Below, one piece after another: positions 1 through 7,589 of a stretch of 64,000 nucleotides of DNA. A model generated the notes under the pieces. It searched no databases. It was not told the DNA's origin and was given only the letters and a program-made list of their open reading frames with translations. Source of the stretch: Galeruca laticollis (lineage: Eukaryota; Arthropoda; Insecta; Coleoptera; Chrysomelidae); contig OY998180.1 in NCBI GenBank assembly GCA_963921935.1, positions 48,677,731 to 48,741,730 on the forward strand. The letters are read 5' to 3'. The position numbers were made by a program, and so were the translations under genes. Every line of letters starts with the position of its first letter. Within the stretch, counting starts at the first letter, position 1.

Positions 1-62
1 AATCGCCTAAAATAAATGTTATTATTTTTGTTGAGGACATGTTGCAAAATCTCAAAACATTC
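1..62 (-). pseudogene. LINE endonuclease (EEP) fragment, distal half
   Basis: On the minus strand this flank reads in frame with the codons at 6482-6570 once the Gypsy element and one copy of its ATTC duplication are ignored. The joined reading resembles the middle of a LINE apurinic-endonuclease-like domain, just before the GDFN motif. It is cut by the left edge of the window and split by the retrotransposon. The family assignment rests on general EEP resemblance only. Confidence 0.5.
59..62. repeat. Target site duplication ATTC, left copy
   Basis: ATTC directly abuts the left LTR and is repeated at 6481-6484 directly after the right LTR. Four bases is a usual target duplication length for Ty3/Gypsy integrases. 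Confidence 0.9.
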
Positions 63-529
63 TGTAATGTTTTTGTTATTTATTTAAACAATAAACGGGT
101 GGGATAAATTTTAAACACTCGGTATTGCTACTTACTAATTTATTTAAACACTAACTCACTAACACTAATTTATATGTACTTAACTAGTCACTTAAATTTA
201 ATTTATATGCACACTAACTTATTAATTTATAACACTTTTATATTCACTTAATTACTGTTTAACTCACTATGGCAAATTATAAACTTAACTCATCCGCTGA
301 TCGGTCCTGTATTTATATCAAAAACTTTCTTTACTAGAACATTCGGGATGGGACATGCCTTTCGCGATATTTCTTAAAATGCCTTTCGAGAACATGTTTA
401 AAAAGGACGGTCACAATAGATCCCAATAGACCTTCTCAGAATTCGGCGCGCTAGCCTTTTTCTTAACTCCGTTAACATAAGGTTACAGGGCCGTACTTAG
501 TATCTGCTTCGGTGTGCGAGTTCGTAACA
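63..529 (-). repeat. Long terminal repeat (3' LTR in element orientation)
   Basis: 467 bp, matching 6014-6480 except for three substitutions (T/G in the AAACTTAAC stretch, C/G in ATTCGGGA, A/T in GCTAGCC). It begins TGTAATG and ends CGTAACA on the plus strand. A TATAAATA box reads on the minus strand at 310-317, and AATAAA motifs lie near its outer end, suitable for 3' end formation. Confidence 0.97.
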
Positions 530-543
530 TTACCCCCTCCTTA
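530..543 (-). promoter_or_regulatory. Polypurine tract
   Basis: On the minus strand the bases just before the 3' LTR read AAGGAGGGGGTAA, a purine run suited to priming plus-strand DNA synthesis. The stop codon of the pol reading frame (541-543) overlaps it. Confidence 0.8.
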
Positions 544-2553
544 AATGAAAGTTCCTCCTGGAACTTTTGTGTAGCCGACTGGATGTTTGAATCGGCAACT
601 AGCCCCATTTCTACACTTTCCGATCTTATGAAAATAGCAGGGCACCGTCTTCATCGGATACTGATAACGGGGGTTGTAGCTGCAAATCAATATCTGGACA
701 CCGGTATCTTGAAAGATAATCTCTACCATGTTCCTGATGATTCGCCAATCCAACTGGTTACTCGCTATCTTAGGCATAGCCAGTTTCTTCACATTGGATT
801 CCAACACGTGGTCTCGGAGGTTTCGAAGTGCTTCCCACACATCGCGGTAGGTAGATCGATCTTGGAATTCATTTTTAGTTACCACGTAGAAAACGTACCG
901 CGAATTATGTTTCAGTTTCAGTGTCTTGCCAGGGGCTGGAATCTGGTCTTCAAGTTTTTCTAATTGCCCGAACTTCTTTCGAAAGACGGTTGCCAATCCT
1001 CGTGCGTTCTTGATACGGGCGGGGATGTTGTATGCCAGTGAGTAATCTTCTGGGAGAGTGAACAAATCTTGTTGTTGTTCCGAAGTGACTCCATATCTAG
1101 CTTTTCCGGTACCTCCATACGCGCCCATAAATTCATCGAAGGTGGGGTCAGACACATCTCGAATAAGGTTTACTCCTTCCTCTATGTCATGGTCTCCTTC
1201 GAATGGCGCTAGTCGGTTTCGGTGAACTACTTTTGGTTTTCCGTTGGGGATCTTGCTTATGCGATATAAAACATCATTGATCCTTTTCTTGATCAAGTAT
1301 GGACCTTCCCAGGATTTTTGTAATTTTGGAGAAAATCCTTTTCTCCTCGCCGGGTTGTGTAACCATACTTTGTCCCCTTCTTTAAAACCGCCCTCTGTGG
1401 CCTGCGTGTCGTACCGCCTTTTCATTCTGTCGCTGGCAACTTGAAGATTTGTTCGAACTAGTTCATGAATATCGTCCAGCCTTCTTCTCAATTGGATCAC
1501 GTAGTCTTCGCCTGCTATATCTTCTCCAGGCCGACAGCCAAATTCCAGGTCACAAGGAAGCCTCATTTCACGTCCAAACAGGATTTTCGCAGGTGTTTCA
1601 CCCGTGGACTCATTGACGGCAGATCGATAAGCCAATGCAAATAGGGAGAGATACTGGTCCCAATCTCTCTGATGGCTGGATACTACTTTGGACAGGTATT
1701 TTCCAATAGTCCTGTTCATTCTCTCGACCATTCCATCTGACTGTGGATGTAATGCTGTTGTTCTGGTCTTCTTCATTCCCAGCTTGTCGCAAATCTCCTG
1801 GAATAGATGGCTTTCGAAATTTCTTCCCTGGTCACTGTGGACTTCCATGGGCACTCCATATCGGCTGATGAATTCTTCCACCAATACATCCGTGACAGTT
1901 GTGGCCTCTTGGTTCGGGATAGCGTAAATTTCCACCCATTTTGTAAAATAATCCATTACAACCAGTATGTACTTGCTACCATTTTCTGTCGTCGGAAATG
2001 GTCCAGCGATATATAAAGCAATCCTTTCGAAAGGGCTTCCAACATTGTACTGTTTCATGGGTGCCTTTCTCTTGCGATGTGGTCCATTACTCGTAGCACA
2101 AGTCGTACATTTCTTACACCAGTCCTTCACATCGTCGGAGCTGTTCATCCAATAAAACCTTTCACGAACTCGCTGAAGGGTTTTCTTCACTCCCAGATGA
2201 CCTCCCGATGGACTGTCGTGTAACTTCTTCAGTACCTCAGCTACTCTTGTTCTCGGGATAACTAGCTGTCTCCTCATCTCAGAACCATCATCGTTTTCAA
2301 GGACTCTTTTCAACAGCCCTTCTTCCAGGACAAGGGAGTCCCACTGAGCCCAATACACCTTGAGTTTCGGTGAAAATCTTGACACTTCTTGACAGGTAGG
2401 TCGCCGGTTTTCTTTCTTCCATTGCCGGATCATCTTCAGGTGAGGATCATTCTCCTGATCTTCTCTGATCCTGGTGGGTGACCATTCCTCGTTGACTACA
2501 GTAGTTCTTGAAACAGTCTGTTGGGCACGGCCGTCTGGACAGGGAGTCGGCAT
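541..2553 (-). CDS. Gypsy integrase with C-terminal macro domain and CCCH zinc finger
   Basis: 670 codons. Residues ~110-152 hold the HHCC zinc-binding domain (H112, H119, C149, C152). The DDE core follows: the first catalytic position, in the motif before AGPF, is Tyr181 rather than Asp; D241 (HSDQGR) and E277 (MVERMN) are present with D35E spacing. A GPY/F module lies at ~390-452 (WEGPYL, HRNRLAPF). Residues ~496-627 match a macro domain of the OARD1/TARG1 type: a DYSLAYNI start, GLATVFRKKFG loop, YVVTK with the Lys that is the TARG1 nucleophile (K560 here), STYRDVWEAL, then AMPKIASNQLDW. The usual GLDxLxW lacks two residues, so the catalytic Asp seems lost. C639-x7-C647-x5-C653-x3-H657 is a CCCH finger. 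The N-terminal Met is internal to the polyprotein; the frame is +1 relative to RT. The macro call is from motif order, not a search. Confidence 0.93.
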   Translation of the reverse strand: MPTPCPDGRAQQTVSRTTVVNEEWSPTRIREDQENDPHLKMIRQWKKENRRPTCQEVSRFSPKLKVYWAQWDSLVLEEGLLKRVLENDDGSEMRRQLVIPRTRVAEVLKKLHDSPSGGHLGVKKTLQRVRERFYWMNSSDDVKDWCKKCTTCATSNGPHRKRKAPMKQYNVGSPFERIALYIAGPFPTTENGSKYILVVMDYFTKWVEIYAIPNQEATTVTDVLVEEFISRYGVPMEVHSDQGRNFESHLFQEICDKLGMKKTRTTALHPQSDGMVERMNRTIGKYLSKVVSSHQRDWDQYLSLFALAYRSAVNESTGETPAKILFGREMRLPCDLEFGCRPGEDIAGEDYVIQLRRRLDDIHELVRTNLQVASDRMKRRYDTQATEGGFKEGDKVWLHNPARRKGFSPKLQKSWEGPYLIKKRINDVLYRISKIPNGKPKVVHRNRLAPFEGDHDIEEGVNLIRDVSDPTFDEFMGAYGGTGKARYGVTSEQQQDLFTLPEDYSLAYNIPARIKNARGLATVFRKKFGQLEKLEDQIPAPGKTLKLKHNSRYVFYVVTKNEFQDRSTYRDVWEALRNLRDHVLESNVKKLAMPKIASNQLDWRIIRNMVEIIFQDTGVQILICSYNPRYQYPMKTVPCYFHKIGKCRNGASCRFKHPVGYTKVPGGTFI
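583..639 (-). other. CCCH zinc finger at the pol C-terminus
   Basis: C639-x7-C647-x5-C653-x3-H657 of the integrase reading frame, 13 residues before its end. CCCH fingers of this spacing usually bind single-stranded RNA. The finger directly follows the macro domain and is the last structured element of the polyprotein. Confidence 0.85.
673..1068 (-). other. Macro domain (OARD1/TARG1-like) fused to integrase
   Basis: Residues ~496-627 of the integrase reading frame. Landmarks in order: DYSLAYNI, GLATVFRKKFG, YVFYVVTK, STYRDVWEALRNL, LAMPKIASN, LDWRIIRNM, VQILIC. The family binds ADP-ribose, and TARG1 removes it from acidic residues through a Lys (in the ITK motif) and an Asp (in GLD). Here Lys560 is kept, but the GLD region is shortened by two residues around 745-759. 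Substrate and activity in the element are unknown. Confidence 0.85.
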
Positions 2554-3709
2554 TTCGGTGACTCACACCAGCTCGATGTTCGATGTTGAAATCGTATTCT
2601 TGAAGTCGTTCAATCCATCTAGCGATCTGGCCCTCGGGATTCTTAAACTGCATCAACCACTTAAGTGCTGCATGATCAGTCCGGATTAAAAACTTCCTAC
2701 CATAGAGATACTGGTAAAAGTGTTCCACGGACTTCACTACTGCCAAAAGTTCTCTTCTTGTGACGCAGTAGTTTCGTTCTGGTTTGGAGAGGACTTTACT
2801 GAAATATCCCAGCACTATTTCTTGCCCTCCTTGGATCTGTGAGAGCACTCCACCAATTCCTACGTTACTTGCGTCAGTGTCAAGAATAAAGTCTCCCTCT
2901 GGTAATGGATATCCTAATATCGGCGCCGAGGTTAAATGCCTCTTCAAAGTTTCAAAAGCCGTTTGACAGTCTTCGTCCCATTGGAAAGCTCTTGCTTCTT
3001 CTGTAAGTCGCGTTAGAGGCTTGGCAATATCCCCAAACTTCCTGATAAATCTTCTGTAATACGTGCAAAGTCCAAGGAAACTCCTAATTTGATGTTTGTC
3101 GGTTGGTTGCGGCCATTGCTGAATGGAAGCAACTTTCTCTGGATCCACCGCCACTCCTTCATTGCTCACTATATGACCTAGATAGTTGACTCGGTTTTGG
3201 AACAGCTGACTTTTCTTCGGGTTTAACATGAGCTGGGCAGCTTGGAGTCGTTTGAATACGTCTTCCAAATTTTTCAGATGTTCGTCAAATGTCTTCCCCA
3301 GAACTACTATGTCGTCCAAATAGACCAGGCATGTCTTCCAAGACAACCCTCTCAAGACATTTTCCATAAGTCTTTCAAATGTCGCAGGCGCATTACAGAG
3401 CCCGAATGGCATGACGTTGAATTGCCATAATCCAGATCCGGTGGTAAAAACAGTCTTCTCTTTATCTTCTGGGTCCATTTCTACTTGCCAATAACCAGAC
3501 TTCAGGTCCAAGGTGGAAAACAGTTTGCTGCCGGCCAACGTGTCTAGCGTATCGTCAATTCGGGGCAGAGGATAGCTGTCTTTCTTCGTCACGTTGTTAA
3601 GCTGGCGATTATCCACGCAGAATCTCGTAGTTCCATCCTTTTTCTTGACGAGCACTACTGGAGACACCCATGGACTAGTAGATGGTTCTATCACTTTTTC
3701 TTCTGCCAT
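2447..3709 (-). CDS. Gypsy reverse transcriptase and RNase H
   Basis: 420 codons. The RT has the Gypsy signature: a fingers region VLVKKKDG, catalytic D68 in STLDLKSGYWQ, the MPFGLCNAPATF block and YLDD at 130-133. RNase H follows with D279 (DTDAS), E320 (RREL), D345 (RTDH) and D388 (NADSLS), all four acidic residues present. Both domains therefore look catalytically intact. The Met start is internal to the polyprotein: the same frame is open upstream through PIRQSARRLP-type sequence to about 3780, where it leaves the protease frame. At the other end it runs out of frame after the CPTDC region and the integrase frame takes over (+1) within 2447-2553. Confidence 0.96.
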   Translation of the reverse strand: MAEEKVIEPSTSPWVSPVVLVKKKDGTTRFCVDNRQLNNVTKKDSYPLPRIDDTLDTLAGSKLFSTLDLKSGYWQVEMDPEDKEKTVFTTGSGLWQFNVMPFGLCNAPATFERLMENVLRGLSWKTCLVYLDDIVVLGKTFDEHLKNLEDVFKRLQAAQLMLNPKKSQLFQNRVNYLGHIVSNEGVAVDPEKVASIQQWPQPTDKHQIRSFLGLCTYYRRFIRKFGDIAKPLTRLTEEARAFQWDEDCQTAFETLKRHLTSAPILGYPLPEGDFILDTDASNVGIGGVLSQIQGGQEIVLGYFSKVLSKPERNYCVTRRELLAVVKSVEHFYQYLYGRKFLIRTDHAALKWLMQFKNPEGQIARWIERLQEYDFNIEHRAGVSHRNADSLSRRPCPTDCFKNYCSQRGMVTHQDQRRSGE

Positions 3710-3717
3710 CTCTTGAA

Positions 3718-4596
3718 TTATTTTTTCAGCTTCCTCTCTCTTCGCTCGTGGAAGTCTTCGAGCTGATTGTCTAATTGGCTAGCATTACCAGTATCGATTT
3801 TGTGTTTGACGGCTGATGTTCTGCCAGTCTTTCCTCCTTTTGGTACGAATAAGTCTCGATACTGCAAGAGAAATTCTCTCATCCTCTTTTTTTCAGCTCG
3901 ATCCAAAGATTGACCAGCTACTGATAACATTTGTTCGAATCTGGCATTGGAATTGTCAGTGGTCGTTGTCTGACGAACTATAGACGTCACTGGTACGCAG
4001 GATCCAATCTTGGTTTCCTTCTTGATGGTAATTGGGTAATCGTTCACGTTTATCAATCGTACAGGGATCTCCTTCGCCGACGTAACCAATCCTTTCCCAA
4101 TTAGTACTCCTTTGCCAACCTCCTCGTCGTGGTTCCTTGGTTCCATCATAACCGGTGTACCTTCCTCCATGATTCCCTGTAGCCGTGCTACTATCATGGT
4201 TTCGCTTCGTGCAGGTAGAACGGTATCTTCCTGTACAGCTGCCAACACCGCGCTGCCTTCATATGGATGCAGGAATACCTCCTCGGAACCCACTTTAATG
4301 GTTCTGTTTCTAAAGTCTAATTGGAATCCATGTACATTCATTACGTCCATTCCCAGAATCACGTCTTCTTCAATGTCAGCTACGATTACCGTATGCGTGA
4401 ACTTTTCTGCGCCAATTCCCAATTGGATTTGTGTTTCCCCGTGAACGTTGGCACTCTCGCCTGTGGCGGTCCGCAGTCGCAGTCTCGTTGGTAGAAGTTT
4501 CTTCTTGGGGTTTATTATCTCTGGTCGTATAATGGTTCTAGTTGCCCCAGTGTCAACCAGCAGAGCATATCCCTTGCCATTTACTTCGCCATCCAC
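3718..4596 (-). CDS. Gypsy aspartic protease and connector
   Basis: 292 codons from a GTG at 4594-4596, which is not a true start: the frame is open back to 4743, overlapping the gag end in the -1 frame. The retropepsin has the active-site motif LLVDTGATRT near its N-terminus and the second conserved block DVILGMDV about 75 residues later. It cleaves the polyprotein during particle maturation. The last ~28 residues, after KIDTGNA, are out of frame: the natural continuation into RT is in another frame starting PIRQSA. This fits loss of one base near 3780. Confidence 0.92.
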   Translation of the reverse strand: MDGEVNGKGYALLVDTGATRTIIRPEIINPKKKLLPTRLRLRTATGESANVHGETQIQLGIGAEKFTHTVIVADIEEDVILGMDVMNVHGFQLDFRNRTIKVGSEEVFLHPYEGSAVLAAVQEDTVLPARSETMIVARLQGIMEEGTPVMMEPRNHDEEVGKGVLIGKGLVTSAKEIPVRLINVNDYPITIKKETKIGSCVPVTSIVRQTTTTDNSNARFEQMLSVAGQSLDRAEKKRMREFLLQYRDLFVPKGGKTGRTSAVKHKIDTGNASQLDNQLEDFHERRERKLKK

Positions 4597-4694
4597 ATAT
4601 ACACTGTCGTTGCGACATCTGAGAGAAGCTATCAGTATGAGAGGGTCTTTGGATTGATCATGGGTCGGTGCTGCCCCCTCGTAGCCGACCTGTT

Positions 4695-5360
4695 CTAGTT
4701 TTCCTGTGACTGGGGTCCTTGGTTTGCAGGAGTCTTGGGGCGCTTACACGAACTACGTACATGCCCTAGCTCGCCACAATTCCAGCATCTGATCTTTCTT
4801 GGCTTCTTGTCCATCATACTTTTTATTAAATTGACGAACTGCTCAAATCTGTCTTCGTCACCTTCTTCTTGGATGGTCCTGATTTTGTTATATCCTGAAG
4901 CCTTCGTTGCTGCTTCATATTCAAGAGCAGCTGTCAATGCGTCGACTAATGTTTTCGGATGGGCTAAACGAAGCGTCCTCTGTATATCGGGGTCACGTAA
5001 GCCATCAATAAAGGCCTGGATGCCCAGACATTCCATCATGTTCTCTGGTGCTGACGGATAAGCAAACCGAACTAGTCGGGCAATGTCCACTTCATATTCT
5101 TGAAGGGATTCATCACGTTTCTGCCTTCGGTTCTTCAGCTGAGATTGGTACAAGTGCTCTAGATGTTCGTGGCCGTATCGCATGTCCAATCTCTTCTTTA
5201 GCTGCTCGAAGTCATCCGTTTCTTCAAGTGGTATCGTCTGTAGTACATCTAAGGCATCTCCCCGAAGCGCGATAGTTAAGTTCACTGCTTTCTCCTTATC
5301 GGACCAATTATTCACTCTAGCGGCTGCTTCAAACTGTTTTACGTAGTTGGTCCACGACAT
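4695..5360 (-). CDS. Gag, capsid-like part with CCHC zinc knuckle
   Basis: 221 codons. The N-terminal ~150 residues match the retrotransposon gag (capsid) family: WTNYVKQFEAAARVNNW, LTIALRGDALDVL, KKRLDMRYG, the Q-rich SLQEYE segment and AFIDGLRDP. A zinc knuckle C192-x2-C195-x4-H200-x4-C205 (nucleocapsid) binds genomic RNA. It is in the same frame as the upstream gag piece, from which one TAA at 5427-5429 separates it, so the Met at 5360 is probably internal. Its stop (4695-4697) is preceded by GGAAAAC; pol lies in the -1 frame with ~49 bases of overlap. Confidence 0.93.
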   Translation of the reverse strand: MSWTNYVKQFEAAARVNNWSDKEKAVNLTIALRGDALDVLQTIPLEETDDFEQLKKRLDMRYGHEHLEHLYQSQLKNRRQKRDESLQEYEVDIARLVRFAYPSAPENMMECLGIQAFIDGLRDPDIQRTLRLAHPKTLVDALTAALEYEAATKASGYNKIRTIQEEGDEDRFEQFVNLIKSMMDKKPRKIRCWNCGELGHVRSSCKRPKTPANQGPQSQEN

Positions 5361-5426
5361 CTTTCCATCGAACGTTGGGGCCTTGACTCGGGTAAAACTG
5401 CCAGTATCATCTGTCTTGGGTTGTGT

Positions 5427-5429
5427 TTA
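5427..5429 (-). other. In-frame stop codon splitting gag
   Basis: TAA on the minus strand. Upstream and downstream gag pieces are in the same frame (21 sense codons lie between the stop and the next Met). The following bases (ACACAA) do not match the well-known CAATTA read-through context, so a nonsense mutation in this copy is more likely than programmed read-through. Confidence 0.8.
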
Positions 5430-5969
5430 TGGCTTGCAGATCTCGATCTTCTTTTCTTCTGCTGAAGTGTCTTGTGTTCTTAACTCGGCAATCTTCGTCT
5501 CTAACTCCTTGATTTTCTCGTCCATCTGATTTTCCATCGTGGTCATCTTATTCTCCATGTCTGATTTTAGAGACGTAATTTTATTCTCAACTTCAGCAGC
5601 AATGTCATTTTTCAATGAAAAGATATCTGCAGATATATCATTATTCATAGCAGAAATCTTCTCGTCCATATTAGTAGAAACCTTGTCCATGTTAGCAGAA
5701 ATATCGTTCTTCATAGTTGAAATCTTCTCGTCCATGGCAGAAAAATCGTTCTTTATTACAGAAAAATCATTCCTCATATCAGAAATTGACGAGATTAAGG
5801 TGGAAGCCTCGTCTTTGAATAAGAATGTTTCTGGATCCAAGCCTTCATTTTCCAGTGCCATTTTGAGTCTTTCTACTAACTCACTTTTCTTACCGGACGT
5901 TTCCAACTCACGATCTTCCAATTCTGCTCTTAATTCCGTCACTTTGAGATCACATAGTCTCTTGGCCAT
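5427..5969 (-). CDS. Gag N-terminal part with SAP-like domain and coiled coil
   Basis: 180 codons starting at ATG 5967-5969, just 25 bases downstream of the primer site in element orientation, so this is the natural gag start. Residues ~5-42 (CDLKVTELRAELEDRELETS followed by a GKKSELVERL helix) fit a SAP domain, a helix-turn-helix-like DNA-binding motif found in chromatin proteins. Residues ~55-170 are a long charged coiled coil built from repeated DEKIS / MKNDIS-type units, likely for oligomerisation. It ends at an in-frame TAA and continues in the same frame into the capsid-like part, so the break is a single stop codon. Confidence 0.85.
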   Translation of the reverse strand: MAKRLCDLKVTELRAELEDRELETSGKKSELVERLKMALENEGLDPETFLFKDEASTLISSISDMRNDFSVIKNDFSAMDEKISTMKNDISANMDKVSTNMDEKISAMNNDISADIFSLKNDIAAEVENKITSLKSDMENKMTTMENQMDEKIKELETKIAELRTQDTSAEEKKIEICKP

Positions 5970-5994
5970 TTTTACGTAGCAATTTATTTATATT

Positions 5995-6012
5995 ATCCCA
6001 CTTCTGACACCA
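5995..6012 (-). promoter_or_regulatory. Primer binding site for tRNA-Leu
   Basis: On the plus strand the bases read ATCCCACTTCTGACACCA, the 3' end of a eukaryotic tRNA-Leu (acceptor and T-arm end) plus CCA. The minus-strand element RNA is thus complementary over 18 bases. It sits one base from the 5' LTR (6014-6480), as expected for minus-strand priming. Confidence 0.85.
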
Positions 6013-6013
6013 A

Positions 6014-6480
6014 TGTAATGTTTTTGTTATTTATTTAAACAATAAACGGGTGGGATAAATTTTAAACACTCGGTATTGCTACTTACTAATTTATTTAAAC
6101 ACTAACTCACTAACACTAATTTATATGTACTTAACTAGTCACTTAAATTTAATTTATATGCACACTAACTTATTAATTTATAACACTTTTATATTCACTT
6201 AATTACTGTTTAACTCACTATGGCAAATTATAAACTGAACTCATCCGCTGATCGGTCCTGTATTTATATCAAAAACTTTCTTTACTAGAACATTGGGGAT
6301 GGGACATGCCTTTCGCGATATTTCTTAAAATGCCTTTCGAGAACATGTTTAAAAAGGACGGTCACAATAGATCCCAATAGACCTTCTCAGAATTCGGCGC
6401 GCTTGCCTTTTTCTTAACTCCGTTAACATAAGGTTACAGGGCCGTACTTAGTATCTGCTTCGGTGTGCGAGTTCGTAACA
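6014..6480 (-). repeat. Long terminal repeat (5' LTR in element orientation)
   Basis: 467 bp, 464 identical to 63-529. It carries the element promoter: TATAAATA on the minus strand at 6261-6268. TG...CA ends are intact on both sides. Confidence 0.97.
6261..6268 (-). promoter_or_regulatory. TATA box of the Gypsy 5' LTR
   Basis: TATAAATA on the minus strand within the 5' LTR, about 250 bases before the LTR end and the gag leader. It is conserved in the other LTR at 310-317. The start site was not assigned. Confidence 0.55.
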
Positions 6481-6484
6481 ATTC
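6481..6484. repeat. Target site duplication ATTC, right copy
   Basis: Matches 59-62 and directly follows the CGTAACA end of the right LTR. Confidence 0.9.
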
Positions 6485-6840
6485 TATATAGTCGTTTACC
6501 TTACAATCGGGTGGTATGTATACTCCCATCACATGCATTTTAACTTTATTATTTATTTCTGCAATTAAAATCTCAAATAATGAACGGTACTGAAAGAAAG
6601 TTAAAAATTTATTTTCTTTGTAACTATTAACACACCACCTCCGCGTGATTTACCAGTACATTCCCGGTCCCTATCGGATCTTATCTCATTGTAAGAGTGT
6701 GTGTCAACCAACTCTCCATTCGCCACACCTTCGTGTAACCAAGTTTCCACCAATACTATAATATCATAATCACCTGTAAACAATTGTTGTATAGCTCTGT
6801 CGTCTTCGTTCTCAAACCTCTGCAATTCTAAAAGTTTAGT
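6485..6840 (-). pseudogene. Decayed LINE endonuclease (EEP) domain
   Basis: Minus-strand translation gives LINE endonuclease signatures: DYDIIVLVETWLHEG (catalytic Glu), a spaced RSDRDRECTGKSRGGGVLI block, then in another frame MHVMGVYIPPD (the Y of the GVY motif). A stop at 6601-6603 and a frameshift between about 6570 and 6603 break it. No start, RT or RNA-binding part is attached, so it is a fragment of a CR1/Jockey-type LINE. The Gypsy element inserted right after the GVYIPP region and the reading resumes at 62-1. Confidence 0.8.
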
Positions 6841-7504
6841 ACAATGTTTGTCATTCCTAAGAATAGTCAGTAAATAAATATACACACATGGGCACTGAAT
6901 ATAAAAGGAGAAAAAAATGTATAGGTAATTGAATAACATATATCTTTTACAATCTACAAAGTACTCGTCAAATTCAAAATTTAGATGATTATGATAATGA
7001 TCAAATAATAGGAACAATTATAATTTTAAATTAACATTACTTATTCTATTATTATTAAATCTCCATCATCACTCGAGCGAAATAAAAGCAATCCTCAAAG
7101 ATCCTAAATCATAGCATATAACAAGTAAATCACAATATTTAGTGACAAAACTTTGACCTTCACACTTCAAAAACTAAACCGAAACCGAAAATCAACAGTC
7201 CATACACATAATTTTAATTAGATGAAAGTTGAGTATGCCTGAACTCCTTAGTAAGTAGTTTTATACAAGAAATATGAATGTTATCTCAAGATTCGATTGT
7301 CAACAAACGACGTATGACTGTCTGTGATAATGGTAATTGCAAAATAGAATGGTACTGTTATGTATTCAGACTGATAAATAAGACTAACAGACGACTCGGA
7401 TGAATATTTTTATAAATTAAAAAAGCTCACTCGTTGCAGGCTTTAGTTACGACTAACACAAAAGGCGCTGCCATAGCAGTGACATAGATACTGTCATTGA
7501 TCTC
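6841..7504. other. AT-rich non-coding stretch
   Basis: No reading frame with recognisable protein similarity, RNA gene or repeat was seen. The minus-strand open frame of the endonuclease fragment extends to 7017, but its part beyond ~6840 is low-complexity Phe/Tyr-rich sequence without motifs. Confidence 0.5.
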
Positions 7505-7582
7505 TGGCGGGAATATTTAAAATTTTAAAATGGCGGGAATTTTTAAAAATTCAAATTGTCGGGTATAAATTTCAATTTTGTT
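7505..7582. repeat. Degenerate 26-bp tandem repeat, three units
   Basis: Units start TGGCGGG at 7505, TGGCGGG at 7531 and TGTCGGG at 7557, exactly 26 bases apart, each followed by an A/T-rich tail such as AATTTTTAAAAATTC. The third unit is the most divergent. No function can be assigned. Confidence 0.65.
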
Positions 7583-7589
7583 TTACTAG

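Larger units (their letters stand above)
63..6480 (-). mobile_element. Ty3/Gypsy LTR retrotransposon carrying a macro domain
   Basis: A complete 6,418-bp element in minus orientation, bounded by 467-bp LTRs with TG...CA ends and a 4-bp ATTC duplication. Order along the minus strand: 5' LTR (6014-6480), tRNA-Leu primer site, gag with SAP-like domain and coiled coil, gag capsid and CCHC knuckle, protease, RT-RNase H, integrase with GPY/F module, macro domain, CCCH finger, polypurine tract, 3' LTR. RT before integrase is the Ty3/Gypsy order. The LTRs differ at 3 of 467 positions by eye, so insertion is recent. Even so, gag has an in-frame TAA (5427-5429), pol is frameshifted near 3780 and again near 2450-2550, and the first integrase catalytic Asp is Tyr. 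The copy is probably non-autonomous. Confidence 0.97.

Noticed and set aside
514..963. Plus-strand open frames across 514-5979
   Set aside because: They are antisense shadows of the minus-strand Gypsy gag-pol frames and have no protein motifs.
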